Positions 43,033 through 54,808 of a DNA stretch of 64,000 bases are shown one piece after another. The translations under genes were made by a program, and so were the position numbers. Numbering within the stretch: position 1 is the stretch's first letter; each line of letters begins with the position of its first letter. The notes under the pieces were generated by a model. The model was not told the DNA's origin. It did no database searches and was given only the letters and a program-made list of their open reading frames with translations. Source of the stretch: Dactylis glomerata (lineage: Eukaryota > Streptophyta > Magnoliopsida > Poales > Poaceae); NCBI GenBank assembly GCA_007115705.1, contig QXEO01000411.1, forward strand, positions 3,327,918-3,391,917, written 5' to 3'.

Positions 43033-46000
43033 ATGTCGGCGAAGCTGCGGGTGGAGGAGCTCCGCGCCGAGCTGCAGCGCCGCGGCCTCGACGCCTCCGG
43101 CACCAAGCCGGCGCTGGTGAGTCGCATTCCCTTTGTCAAAAATTTCCGTAATATCGCCCACTAGCCTAGCTGCGGCCGGGCACGGCACGCGCCCCTCAGC
43201 CTGCTTGCTGTCATCTAGGCGTGGCGATTCGTCTCCAGTATTCGCGGCCGTGTAGGCACGGCTTAGTTTCCCCAATGCGTGCACCATGTGCTTGTGGATA
43301 TGCGGATATGCCCGCACGTGTTGCTCTTGTGATGTTTACAAGCATTGGCATATATGGGGATTGTCCTGGTGACTTACTTCCCGCAATGCCTTCTCCACCA
43401 GGTGCGAAAGCTGGACGCTGCCATTCGTAAGGAAGAGAAGGAGGCGGCTTCTGCAGCCGAGATATGTAATGCGGATGGCGTAGATGGCGTTGTCATGGAT
43501 GGCAAAGCGGACGGCGACAACAAAAGGAAGAGAAAAAGGGGCGGTGGAGCTGAGAATGAGGAGGAAAATGACGTCTCGTTGGATGCGGCAAAGCTAGAGA
43601 GCATGGGCTACCGTGAGCTGCAGGCTCTGGCCAAGGCACGAGGGCTCAGTGCTAATGGGAGCAAGAAGGATGTTATGCAGAGGTTGCTCTCCACCCCTGC
43701 TACTTCTGTGGCAATTGTGGATTGTGGTCTTCAGGACAAGAAGGAAGCAGCAGGAGGTTTGTTTGTATGTAGTTTCTCTATAATAGTTATTGGAGGGTAA
43801 GACTTGAATTTTACCCGATAAACTGTTTACTGTATGTTGGTGCAGCTGCTGATGGGAAGGTTGAGGAGGAGTTGAAAAAGGAAAAGTTGGTCGCAGATGT
43901 GATGCTGAATGCGACCCAGCTGGAGGGCATGGGCTACCGTGAGCTGCAGGCATTGGCCAGGGCACGGGGTCTCATGGCGAATGGGAGCAAGAAGGATGTT
44001 ATTGAGAGGTTACTCTCGACCCCTGCTAATTCTGCGGCATTTGCTGATGGTGCTGTTCAGGACAAGAAGAAAAATCCAAAAGGTTGGTTGATCGATGAAT
44101 TTCTCAAATTGGTTACTGGAGAGTGAGGTTTCAACTTTACCTGCGGAACTGTCATTTGGCATTGTTGTTTACATATTTTTGTTGGTGCAGGTGGTGTTGT
44201 GGAGGTTGAGGAGGAGGTGAAAAAGGAGAAGATGGTCACAGCCACAAAGAAAGGTGCTGCAGTGCTGGACGAGCACATCCCTGACCACATAAAAGTAGCA
44301 TATCATGTATTGCAAGTGGTGCGTGAGTTCATTTTTGGCTATTTCCCCCTGCGTATACTGCACCTTAGATGTGTGCACTTCAATTGTAACCATGGGTACC
44401 TACTACCTATGCAGTATGCATATTCGATGAGTAGACTTTAGAGCTAAACACAATTCTTCCATGAATGTCAAACTTGGACAATTTGATCTCCTTCTATTCA
44501 AACTAAATATTCTCATCAATATGGTGCCTGATGCATTACATCATGTCCACTCTGTAGATCTCACTCAAAATGTTTATAAACGTGATAGCCTTTTTTGGCA
44601 CACAAATTTTCCACCATAGCAGGCCTAGTTCTACCACGTGTTCAGAGAATAGACCAATGAAAACTTACGATGGCATCTTTCTATTCACTGTTTACAGTAG
44701 TTACAAAGCTTTCTCATGGTCATCTCCCTGCAATCGAATCCCAATAATTAAATACCTTAGGATTGATATGCTTTGATCTGAAGTGTTATCTGTTCCTTTT
44801 ACTATTTTTCTTCTCATCTTTGTTATACATATTTAATTGCAGGGTGATGAGATTTATGATGCCACCATGAACCAGACTAATGTTGGAGACAACAATAATA
44901 AGTTCTATATCATTCAAGCTTTAGGTTTGTCTTGCAAGTTACTGTTGTTTACTTGCTTACCTGTTGTTTCCCTGAGAATGTCTTTATCCACGGCATTGAA
45001 AGCGTCCCTCCCTTCCAATAGTTGAGTGATCAGTGATATGAATTTCATCCATGAAAATGCCAATACTTTCTTGAAATGTTGGTCACTTCCCTTTCCCTTT
45101 CATCTACTTCAGTGCTATTTGTTTTTGGAACACGTCACATAGAAATGCACTTGTCCCCGTACAAATGATGGTAATATAAAAGTAACTAGTGCTTGTTAAC
45201 TGTAGAATCTGACGCTGGTGGAAGCTTCATGGTTCACAATAGATGGGGGAGAGTAGGGGTACGAGGTCAACAAAAGCTGCATGGTCCATTTTCAACACGA
45301 GACGGAGCAATATATGAGTTTGAACGGAAGTTTGAGGATAAAACTAATAACGCTTGGTCCGAGCGCAAGAATTTCAAGTTTTATCCAAAGAAATACACTT
45401 GGCTGGAAATGGACTATGGCGAAATTGACAAGGAAACGGTTGAGATTTGACTTAAGTTCCATTAGTAGTTACTCTGCAGTTTTGCACCTCTGTTGTTTTT
45501 AATTGTTTGGCCTTCAAATTTAGACTCAGATTCAGAAGAAAGGTTCCATTGCTGATCAGATAAAAGAGACAAAGCTTGAAACTCGAACTGCACAATTCAT
45601 ATCCCTCATTTGCAATATAAGCATGATGAGACAGCAAATGATGGAAATAGGTAAGTCACTTGATAGTTGCTTCCTTTTCAACTGTTTTGAGCATCATAAT
45701 ATCCATCTATTTACAGTCTACTTATCTGTATCTATATGCTGCGTCTGATAATGACTATGCAATCGTCAATGATGTATCACCACCTTCATATGTTGACGTG
45801 TTCCCATATTCCGTGCAACTTAAGTTTTACGATTCAGCAGTTATACATGCAACTTAGGTTTCTATGATTCAGCAGTTATAACTATGGGAGTTAATTTTAT
45901 GAAGAAAATATGACCAAATGTAGTTTTTGACGAAATAGGAAATACGTATGATCATCTGCTCAACTACGGAGTTGAATTAATTTGGTTGGATTTCTTATTT

Positions 46001-49000
46001 TCTTCAGCATGCAATCTTATATCCACAAGTTTCTTATTTTACAAGTATATTCCTGTTGCGTAATCATGTTCACTAGCATTTTCTGTTACTAATTCATCTT
46101 GCCTATCAAATTAGGTTATAATGCTGACAAACTTCCTCTTGGAAAGCTAAGCAAATCAACAATACTTAAGGTGAGTTATATTGATGCTTCTTTGTCAGTA
46201 ATTATGAATTCAGTGTGGATATAAGATTGCATGCTGAAGAAAATCGCACATCAGTAACATGGACTCTATAGCTTCTTTTAGATGTAGATCTAATTGTCAT
46301 ATGCTAACATGGACTCTAGAACTTCTGTTAGATGTGGATCTTGTCTTTTCTCTCTATTTTGATGATGAGGTTCATAGCTTTCCACAGGGTTATGATGTTC
46401 TGAAGAGGATTTCCAATGTTATTTCACGTGCAGACAGGAGACAACTTGAACAATTGACTGGGTGAGCCTATACCTTCTTTTTACTAGCCAAATGACCGTG
46501 CCCTGGTTTGCAAGTTTTTTGCATTGCTTGAGTTGTTTAAACCTTCTGTCACCATAGTCCCTAACTTATGCAAAATAAAAAGTTATCTAAAATTAAATAT
46601 TGATCTAAACAATTGATCAAAAGTTAACAAGATTTGACTGTAACAGTTAAATAGAACAACTGGACATGCCAATTTCTTAGTGCACGCTTGTACCCAGCCT
46701 CTCTAGGCTTGTAAATTTTCTCCACTTTGCAATGAAACCAGACACGATACTTTTGCGTTTTCTCGAAAAAACGCAAATTCTTAGTGCAAGCTAGTTCATC
46801 CTTGAATGATAAAAACAACATCAGGGTAAAAAAAATCAGGTTTCTTGTAAATTCTCTCCACTTTGCAATGAAACCAGACACAATACTTTTGCGTTTTCTC
46901 GAAAAAACGCAAATTCTTAGTGCAAGCTAGTTCATCCTTGAATGATAAAAACAACATCAGGGTAAAAAAAAATCAGGTTTCAATTTTTATAGAATGGTTC
47001 GCTCACTAGGGTAGATTACAGGTTATGGGTTGTCCTCCTATGTTCAAGTCGCTGAGATAGCAAAGATTTCTCTGGAAACACTGCACGAATTGATGATAGT
47101 TATGAATGAATGAAATCTTTTTTCCTATATTTGTAGTTCAGTTCTTTTAAAGGCAAGATGATATTCATTGCAATGTTCTTATATTACCTCTGGTTGCAGG
47201 GAATTCTACACTGTGATTCCTCATGACTTCGGTTTTAAAAAGATGCGTGAGTGTCAACTTTCTAGATTAACTAAACTTACAGTCACTATTTCACAATTCA
47301 GCTATGTTTTGTACCATATAGGAGTGAATTTGACCTTCCAATAAACTCACTGACAGGTGAATACGTTATCGACACGCCTCAAAAATTAAAAGCTAAGCTG
47401 GAAATGGTAATACTACTATGTCCGGGTTAATATTCAGCAGTGAACTGTCTCCAAATGCTAAAATCTTTTGCTGAAAAAATGATTATTTTCAAGAAAACTT
47501 TTAGGACAATGAATCTTCCGAGTATAAATTTTTGATTCGGAGCAAGTGTCCTATTGACTCTCAAATTGTTTTCTTACAAATATTTTATGCCCTCTATAAA
47601 TTCCAGCTTTGTCCCTACTACCACCTACTACCTCCCATTTCTATAGAATCTTCTCAGTGTTCTTTGTTGCTTTTTCATAGGTTGAAGCCCTTGGTGAGAT
47701 TGAAATTGCAACTAAGCTTCTGGAGGATGGTTCAAGTGACGAGGTAGGATATTTTGCAAATAAATCTTATTACAGATATCAATCTCCGCATTTGTAAGTT
47801 TTTATCAATTGCAAAATCTCCATCTATCTTAGATTTCAAGCTTGTGGTTCATGTGATTATGGCTAGCAAACTTTCAGCCTGTATTGCGTAACAATAACTG
47901 TAATATGAACTTGTACTTGTTGCTTAAACTAGCTTTTCATTGTTTAAGTTACTAAAGCTTTCTTTGTACATTTATACCCTTTCACATGTTGCAGCCTAAC
48001 TTCAACATGTTCCACAATGTAGGAGGATCCACTGTATGCTCGATACAAGCAACTTCGTTGTGACTTTACGCCTCTAGAAGTCCATTCAGAAGAGTACTCT
48101 ATGGTAATACTTCTACCAAGAATCTCTATTCACAATGATGTTTAGACATTTCGTGTTAGTCGCTAGGTGCATAAAGGTAGGAACTGTCATTGTAAAAACT
48201 TAAATTTTTGGAAATCTTTCACATTTCGTTACTTGAAGATGCCCGGGAGTATTTTATTAGCAGTAATTGACTTAGCATGTTGATGGATTAGGTTGTGCTG
48301 TCCACTCCTTTAGTCCTTTACTCTTGTGAATGTTGATATTTGTCAAGTTTACTCTCAAAAGAGTTTGGGTTAACCACCTTTGATTTTTTTTTCTGCCCAG
48401 ATAAAAACATATTTGGCGAATACGCATGGCAAAACACACTCAGGTTATACTATTGACATACTGCAAATGTTTAAGGTGTCAAGACATGGTGAAACAGAGC
48501 GGTTTCAGAAGGTCAGTGGGTCTTTCTAATCCGCGGTGTCTAAGCATCGCAAGAAAACTACTATAAATGGCTAATTCTCAAAATGTCTTATGCAGTATGC
48601 TAGTGCAGGAAATAGGTTGCTTTTATGGCATGGTTCTCGTCTGTCCAACTGGACTGGGATCTTTTCTCAGGGTAACTTATGATATCATGCTTCTTATTTA
48701 TTAGTCTAAGTATGGAAGATAAATTCACTCAGCTTTCTTCGTTTGTTTTATGAGTTATGGCATGCTATTTGCACTTCCTGGAATTCCCAGAAACAACATT
48801 TGGGTCTTGTCTTACGTACGAAAATGTAAATTTACCTTCATCTGCATGAATTGATGCTTCATTATCTTTTTAAATGCATTTCTTTGTGGAGCTTTCAAGT
48901 TTATCACCCTTTTTAAAACCAGAACCGTTTGTTAATAATGAATGGCAATTTTGAAACTAACAATGTTATTCCTCTCAGGTTTGAGAATTGCCCCTCCTGA

Positions 49001-52000
49001 AGCGCCTGTTACTGGCTACATGTTTGGAAAAGGGGTTTATTTCGCTGATATGTTCTCCAAGAGTGCAAACTACTGCTATGCTTCAGAAACATCTAGATCT
49101 GGGGTGCTGCTTCTGTGTGAGGTCTGTTTTGTTGTGTCTTCAGAAACCAATATTATTCACCTCTCCTCTTATCTATGAATGAGTCTTGGTTTGCCTGACC
49201 ATTTTTGTTTGAGTTTTATAATATTGTTATGTTTGATAACTACATTTCTTTGAGGTGTGCTTTTCACATTTGTTTAATCTCAGGTTGCACTGGGTGATAT
49301 GAATGAACTACTAGTTGCAGATTACAATGCTAATAAACTGCCCAAGGGAAAACTAAGGTCAGTTACTGATGCAAAATTCTTTCATCAATTCCAATACTCA
49401 CCTGTTAATTAAAAGAACACTTGTTTTACATTACTAGTAAGTTTGCACGTGCAACGCACGATTCCTAAAATCGGTCAATATATTTAAATTTCATGAGAAA
49501 AAACATATGGTATATATATTCATTTGCAAAATATTATAATTTGCAGCTTAGACATTGTTTGAATACAAAGAATGATGCCTTTATCGACTTTGATGTAACA
49601 TGGAATCTAAAATTTAGCAGACCACTCTACTTGTCATTCCTACGTTTCTCATTCAGCTGCTCCATCTTGTTGAATTAATTACTGCAGTGCCAGACTATTC
49701 TCTTCTTTTTCAAAATGTTCTCTTATGTTGTATTGATGCAAAAAAAACAAGGGAAATGCTTCAGCCGAGCTATGAAAACTCTAGCATATCCAATGTGGTT
49801 TTGAAATACAAAATATGTGATGAATGAGAATAAGATATAGCTTACTACCTACAAATTTGAACTTGATGCATGAAACAACATGGTTACGTCAACCTTGATG
49901 ATGATGTTTAAACAAAGAATGATCACTAAAAGTTTATTATTCAATGATGTGGCCTCGAGAATGATGATTAGTCCCACAAGTTTATGCTAATATTTTCCCA
50001 CAAATTAGAACTTGATAGAGTTAATACCTCAGACCATCAAACCCAACTGAAATATTCGCCGGAATTTCAATAACGCTCAAAAAATATCATAAAACATTGG
50101 ATCTGAAAACCTGGAACAAACAAATTATGCGCAAGGCTCAGATTTGCAGTGGACAGAACATGTCCGTAATTTAAGGCCAAAGTATCACATATGAGAAAAT
50201 ATGGTGGTTCAGTTTAGAATATTACACGACACAGTAGCTATATAATATTTATTCTCTGCCGCTAAACTTCAGTCTCCAAACATGCAAAACTGAAAAATAA
50301 CACTTGAATGGCATTTTTTTCAAAAGATGCATAAAAAAGGAGGACCATCAGTAATAACTTAATATTGGAATAAAACATTTGTAGCGTCAAGAATTATCAC
50401 TGACATATCATGTGTGCAAAGCTATCTCTGAAAAATGAAATATGTAAGGTAAAATCTTATGGCATATATCATATGTAAGCTAAAAAGATGTACATACACA
50501 TAAACTGGGGCAGCTTGTGTCTGAAACCTGAAATCAATTATAGACAAGAGAAGACGCTCCAAAGACAGTGCAGGTTTATATAACAAAGTCAGTGCTAGAT
50601 CTTTTGCTTGCTCTTCCGGGAGAAAATAAGTTAAATTTGAACTTGTGAAACCAACGGCAGTTAACAAATGACGGAGGCTATTTCTCTGTAATATAATAAT
50701 CAATTGCAAATGATGTTCTACTATAAGGTAAATTAGAAGTGCCAAGCATTTCTTAAAATAATATTTTCTATCTTAAGAAGCCTGGAAATATGCCTAACTT
50801 ATTTTAAACAAAATATGGCTGGAAATTAAGCATTACACCCACTGAATCCGAAAATAAGACATCTCTTAATTTGTAGTAGAATGTCCAAACATATTGTGTG
50901 AAAGTAGTTTGAACGCTACTCACTAGTTGTGGCCTTGTGGGACAGCCATGCTTAAACCCAAAGCCTGCATCAGAAAATAACTTTAGATGAAAATCTGCAT
51001 CAGAAAATAACAAAAACCATTGCCCCATAATCACTTTAGATGAAAATCTGCATAAGAAAATATCCATTGTCCCACATTTACTTTAGATGAAAATCTGCAT
51101 CAGAAATAACAATCTAACACCGCTAAACTGCATATTGTGCAATGACAAAGCATTGGCTTTACTGTGTGAACGGATTACGTACCTGAACTGAAAGTACCAT
51201 CAATTTCCCTTCATGCTTCATCAGTCCATGCAGTTCAGGATCGGTAACTCTCTTAGATATATTCACAAGCACTTTTCAAGCCACAAGAAATAAACAGGAT
51301 GACACAATGTTGAACACATCCACCTAGCAGCATGACAACCATAGCAGGTTACCTCCCGCATGCAGGTAAGGGACCTTTTTCTTCCCAGATGGAGGCCCAG
51401 TCAACGATCGTAACAACGACCTGACGGCAGTGGCGGCACCGCTGAGCGCGACAACAGGATTATGGCGAGTCCTGTTGGTGCGATGACTGATGGTGAGAGA
51501 AATACGGCCTTGACAGCAGAGTGGGTGATGGATTACCGATATCAAGGAGCAGAGTATGGCATGACAGGGGCGGTGACCAAGAGAGGAGAGACGCTGGGCT
51601 GTCTAGGGAGACAACGGCGGCCGAGGAAGTTGTGCCGAAGGGCGACGACCGAGAAAGGCGTGCGGAGGGTGATGGCAGTGGCGGCAGGGCGTCTGCCATC
51701 ACGGGAACAACGGGGAGCTCCCAAGGAGGCGACCTGATTAACATGCAACGGATGCACAATTTTCGGCCTAATAAAAGGAAACTTAACGATTTGCCTGGAT
51801 ATAATTAGGAATATAATTAACTACGGATTTATGGGATCGGCTAGGTGCTCAACATGTTGAGGTGCTCAACATTGGAGAGACCGGAGCCGTTTGATTTAGA
51901 TAGTTTGATGGTTCAGATTGAATGTATCAAAACATGTTTGTGCCTTTATAAGTAGTAGAGATGATTATTTTGTCTCCTTACAAAATGAAGTCCACTAATT

Positions 52001-52513
52001 TATTGATTAACCACATTCGCCAATCACACAAAATCAGAAGGGATAATATTGCGGTTTGTGAAGTGCACGATCCTATCAATTGAAACCTCCTCAGAAGCTT
52101 ATTATGTTCCCCCTTCAATACATCATAATGATTAGATCTATCATCTATTTCTATACCCTGTACTGATTAGTAACATAAATTTTGCTGTCGCTACTGATAT
52201 GAGCATGCAATATCTGGTTGCAATTATTTCGGTGCAGTACTAAAGGAGTTGGCCAGATGGCACCAAACATAGCAGAGTCGAAGATCACTGATGATGGTGT
52301 GGTTGTTCCTCTTGGGAAACCCAAAGAGGAACCTTCAAAGAGGGTACGTTCACCTCGCTATCCTGTAGAATACAGATGCACTTTGGTTAACTATACATTG
52401 CCACTCTATGATTGCAGGGTAGCTTGCTGTACAATGAATACATAGTTTACAACATAGATCAGATAAGGATGCGGTACGTCCTCCATGTTTCCTTCAACTT
52501 CAAGAGATGGTAG
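43033..52513 (+). CDS. PARP2: Poly(ADP-ribose) polymerase 2 with three SAP motifs
   Basis: Nuclear DNA-damage enzyme that transfers ADP-ribose from NAD+ to proteins. Exons by GT-AG: 43033-43116, 43402-43756, 43846-44082, 44191-44318, 44843-44924, 45206-45438, 45524-45650, 46115-46170, 46388-46461, 47200-47246, 47357-47406, 47681-47743, 48023-48103, 48401-48511, 48596-48671, 48979-49121, 49284-49357, 52238-52343, 52418-52513 (TAG). All phases fit; about 740 residues. SAP 1 spans residues 1-40 (DNA binding), KRKRKR at 69-74 is a likely nuclear signal, SAP 2 is near 90-125, SAP 3 near 170-205, WGR near 290-385 (NRWGRVGVRGQ), then the helical regulatory domain and catalytic domain. The H-Y-E triad is complete: H588 (LLWHGS), Y622 (GKGVYFAD), E716 (LLYNEYIVY). 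Plant PARP2 normally has two SAP motifs and roughly 640-660 residues, so this copy is longer. It appears intact. Confidence 0.95.
43402..44190 (+). repeat. Tandem duplication of a SAP exon and its intron in PARP2
   Basis: The second half of exon 2 (about 43580-43756) and exon 3 (43846-44082) encode near-identical SAP blocks (MGYRELQALA, RGL, NGSKKDV, RLLSTP, then QDKK). Introns 2 and 3 also resemble each other (TTGGAGGGTAAGACTTGAATTTTACC against TTACTGGAGAGTGAGGTTTCAACTTTACC and the shared end TTGGTGCAG), so exon and intron were copied together. The reading frame is preserved. Confidence 0.85.
46257..46346 (+). repeat. 50-bp tandem duplication before PARP2 exon 9
   Basis: ACATGGACTCTATAGCTTCT and ACATGGACTCTAGAACTTCT begin two copies 50 bp apart, each followed by TTAGATGTRGATCT. 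It lies in intron 8, upstream of the exon 9 acceptor at 46386-46387. Confidence 0.75.
46708..46980 (+). repeat. 136-bp tandem duplication with hairpin in PARP2 intron 9
   Basis: Two nearly identical units (about 46708-46843 and 46844-46980). Each has the 10-bp perfect inverted repeat TTTGCGTTTT / AAAACGCAAA (46752-46761 with 46768-46777 in copy 1). The near-identity points to a recent duplication. Confidence 0.88.
50528..51740 (-). pseudogene. Gene-like exons carried by the Helitron (captured fragment)
   Basis: On the minus strand four segments have coding character and splice-like borders: about 51740-51353 (GC-rich, ends before GTAACC), 51271-51183 (encodes VNISKRVTDPELHGLMKHEG, donor GTACGT), 50964-50924 (GFGFKHGCPTRPQL, donor GTGAGT) and 50685-50528 (LTAVGFTSSNLTYFLPEEQA, donor GTTTCA). 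The GC-rich part could be a first exon with its leader. The frames of adjacent segments do not all join with the simplest borders, so the fragment is probably broken or my borders are off. I do not recognise the donor gene. Confidence 0.5.
50965..51110 (-). repeat. Short tandem repeats bearing acceptor-like sites in the Helitron
   Basis: The unit CTTTAGATGAAAATCTGCATCAGAAAATAAC occurs in whole or in part about four times. On the minus strand each copy reads TTATTTTCTGATGCAG, identical to the acceptor before the exon-like segment at 50964. Confidence 0.75.
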
Positions 52514-52552
52514 ACCCATCTCAAAAAAAAAAAAAGATGGTAGACCAGTCTC
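52506..52552 (+). repeat. 17-bp direct repeat around A13 at the PARP2 stop codon
   Basis: GATGGTAGACCCATCTC (52506-52522), thirteen A (52523-52535), then GATGGTAGACCAGTCTC. The PARP2 TAG (52511-52513) is inside the first copy; the second copy provides the same TGG TAG, so the end of the protein is unaffected. Confidence 0.8.
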
Positions 52553-53187
52553 GTGAGAAGCTGGAAGCTGGAGCCAATGCGGTGATCATAACATCTTCAT
52601 CACAGCAACCACTATTGGGGATTTTTTTTTCTGTGAGCAAATGTGTAAGGCTTCCTCGCATTTTAAAGCAGTTCAGGCTTTCAGACTCTTATGGCTGAGA
52701 CTGTGTCTGTATATATAGGCAATCCAGTATCTAAATGAATGTTACTTTCCCAGGTTAAACATTTTCTGAAAATCAACTGTAACCTTATATTTTTCAATTG
52801 CTTGTGCATAAGAAATTCCCTAGAATCTATGTTAAGTTAGTATGTATGCTTCTAGAAGCATATTATTTTTCGTAGAGACGTTTGTGCGTATGTGACCCTG
52901 TGGCAAGCGCTGTAAAGCTACTTTCAATTATGACCAAGTTTACAGAAAAATATTTCAGCTCGTATAAAGTAAATTTATTGTTTATTAGATCCACCACAAA
53001 TGTATTTTCGTACAATATAAATTTGATGTTCCTAATTCTCCAATTCACATCTGATGTTGGCATTTTATTTGAATATTTTGGAATATTTGGATATATGAGG
53101 TTAGTGTGTTTACGCATTTCGATTATTTGTAACTTTCCCTGCAGTAGGCTTGTTCCAGTTTACCTTCAACGTAGCTACAGACTGCTG
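52553..53187 (+). other. PARP2 3' flank
   Basis: AT-rich, no ORF of interest. It presumably holds the 3' untranslated region and poly(A) site; I cannot place the cleavage site. Confidence 0.4.
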
Positions 53188-53409
53188 TAGTATAGTCTCG
53201 CCAAGACCAAATCGTTCGAAAGGTAATATAAGATATTTTAGCCCATTATTATCATGAATGTATGTAGATATCTTTTAGTGTGTAGATTAGAAGCAAATGA
53301 GTGAATCTATATACTAAAAAACATCTAGATAATGTGGCAATAATGGACTAAAATATCTTATATTTTGCAACAGAGAAAGTAGTAGTGTAATCTCGCCAAG
53401 ACCAGATCG
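53188..53409. mobile_element. Stowaway-like MITE flanked by imperfect 27-bp direct repeats
   Basis: Perfect 17-bp inverted repeats AATATAAGATATTTTAG (53225-53241) and CTAAAATATCTTATATT (53348-53364) enclose a core with TAGTGTGTAGATTAGAAGCAAATGAGTG, typical of grass Stowaway (Tc1/Mariner) MITEs. Outside them are near-identical 27-mers (53188-53214 and 53383-53409, TCTCGCCAAGACC core, three mismatches), which a normal TA target site would not give. The left outer terminus of the MITE is missing. Confidence 0.65.
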
Positions 53410-53580
53410 GAGTAGAAAATTTCCAAGTTTTCCATGAAAAGAAAAATTGATACGAAAAATATGAATGCAAACAAAATCTTGTTGAACAAAAAAAGAAATT
53501 TTAAGCGAAAACAAAAGTTGAAACGAGCTGTGTTTTCGGTGGAACAACCCCAAAATAAAGAGAATCTTTAGGCCTTCTCC

Positions 53581-54441
53581 CTAATTCTAGCAGGTGCAAA
53601 GGATGAATATCGAGCGGATGAGAGTTGAACTTGACACTCGCTGCCCCATGTGTAACACTGTTTGAGGATGGTGGCCACTTGTTCATACGCTGTCGGGCCT
53701 AGTCCTCCCGGAAGTGGTCCGTGTGAAAATGCTCCAGTGTACCTCAAGCCTAGAATTTCTCTATGAGATCCTTGAACTGCCGTCTGCGAACAGAATGAAG
53801 TTGGTAGCTCAAGAAATAAAGTAACCCATGGGGAAAGAACCTTGTCACCAGATGAAATAAATTTTATGGTCAACAGACATACAACTGAATGGGCAGATTT
53901 CCTGAAGAAGAAGCCAGTTGAGAATCAACGCCGGTCTATTCACTGGGTGCCACCGCAGGAAGAATGGACCAAGATAAACCTTGATGGTGCATTTCATGCA
54001 GATTCAGGAAGAGGAGGTTGCGGATGCCTTGCACGAGACCATGAGGGCAAGCCTGTGTTTGCAGGTGATGGTGTTATCACCAATGCTGGCGAAGCTATCG
54101 CCACGGAAGCCAAAGCTCTACTTCAAGCCATTTCTATTGCTCAACAGATGGGTATTGGGAGACCTATATTTGCGACGGATTGTCAGGTCCTAAAACATGT
54201 TGTGACTTTGGTGGCATATGATGCTGCTCCTCTGGGAGGCTCTGTTCTGATAACTTGTCAACTTCGTTTGAGCTTCATTGAGTCTACCATTATGTATGAA
54301 AATCGAGAGTGTAATAAGCGAGCGCATGTTTTGGCAGCACTAGGGGCGGATCAGCCGCTAGGTTACCACCGGTTTTGGCTTCATAACTATCCCAGTGATA
54401 TAACCGATGCCATGTACGGCAATCTTGCCGTTGCAAGTTAA
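53581..54441 (+). pseudogene. LINE-derived remnant: zf-RVT and RNase H-like domain
   Basis: 53595-53700 encodes RCPMCN then, after a TGA, a GGHLF-like segment, matching the zinc-binding zf-RVT region that follows LINE reverse transcriptase. From 53842 a 199-codon frame carries an RVT_3 RNase H-like domain (INLDGAFHADSGRGGCGCLA; ATEAKALLQAI; ATDCQVL; NRECNKRAHVLAALG) with most expected acidic positions. It ends TAA at 54439. No RT precedes it, so this is a 3' fragment. Confidence 0.7.
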
Positions 54442-54808
54442 TGGAATGTCCGCGTTCCATCTCTAAATAAAAATCTAGCAGGTGCAACAACACCACTAAT
54501 ATGGCAACAACGCCACCAACAATTAGGGACGCCATACCATGGTCATGGTGACACTATGTTGTCCATCCATTCTCCGTTTTTATAGAGGAAATTCTGTATT
54601 TAACGTCAGCTTACAATTTGATTCCTTATTTGATACTGCACAATATTTTTCTTTCCTATTTGACATATTCTTAAAATTTGTTTCCCGTGCAACTTTGTCT
54701 CCGACGCTCCCTCCCGAAGACCCGAACACACGACCCTAGCCTAACCCTAGCGCCGGCGTCGGATGGTTGTACCGGCGGCATCGATGGGTGATGCGGCCTG
54801 CGGGGAAA
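54442..54808. other. Region without recognisable gene
   Basis: No supported coding region. A GC-rich stretch begins near 54690 and leads into the minisatellite. Confidence 0.4.

Larger units (their letters stand above)
49434..51961 (-). mobile_element. Non-autonomous Helitron in PARP2 intron 17
   Basis: On the minus strand the element starts TCTCTACTACTTATAAAGG (from 51961) and ends ...ACTTACTAG (49434). About 10 bases before the 3' end is the hairpin CGTGC-GTT-GCACG. It sits between A (49433) and T (51962) without target duplication. These are the hallmarks of grass Helitrons: 5' TC, 3' CTAG with an upstream hairpin, and AT insertion. No Rep/helicase coding is present. Without it, intron 17 would be only about 350 bp. 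Confidence 0.85.

Noticed and set aside
54721..54750. Telomere-like CCCTAGCCTAACCCTAG
   Set aside because: Only two or three imperfect heptamers; not an interstitial telomere array.
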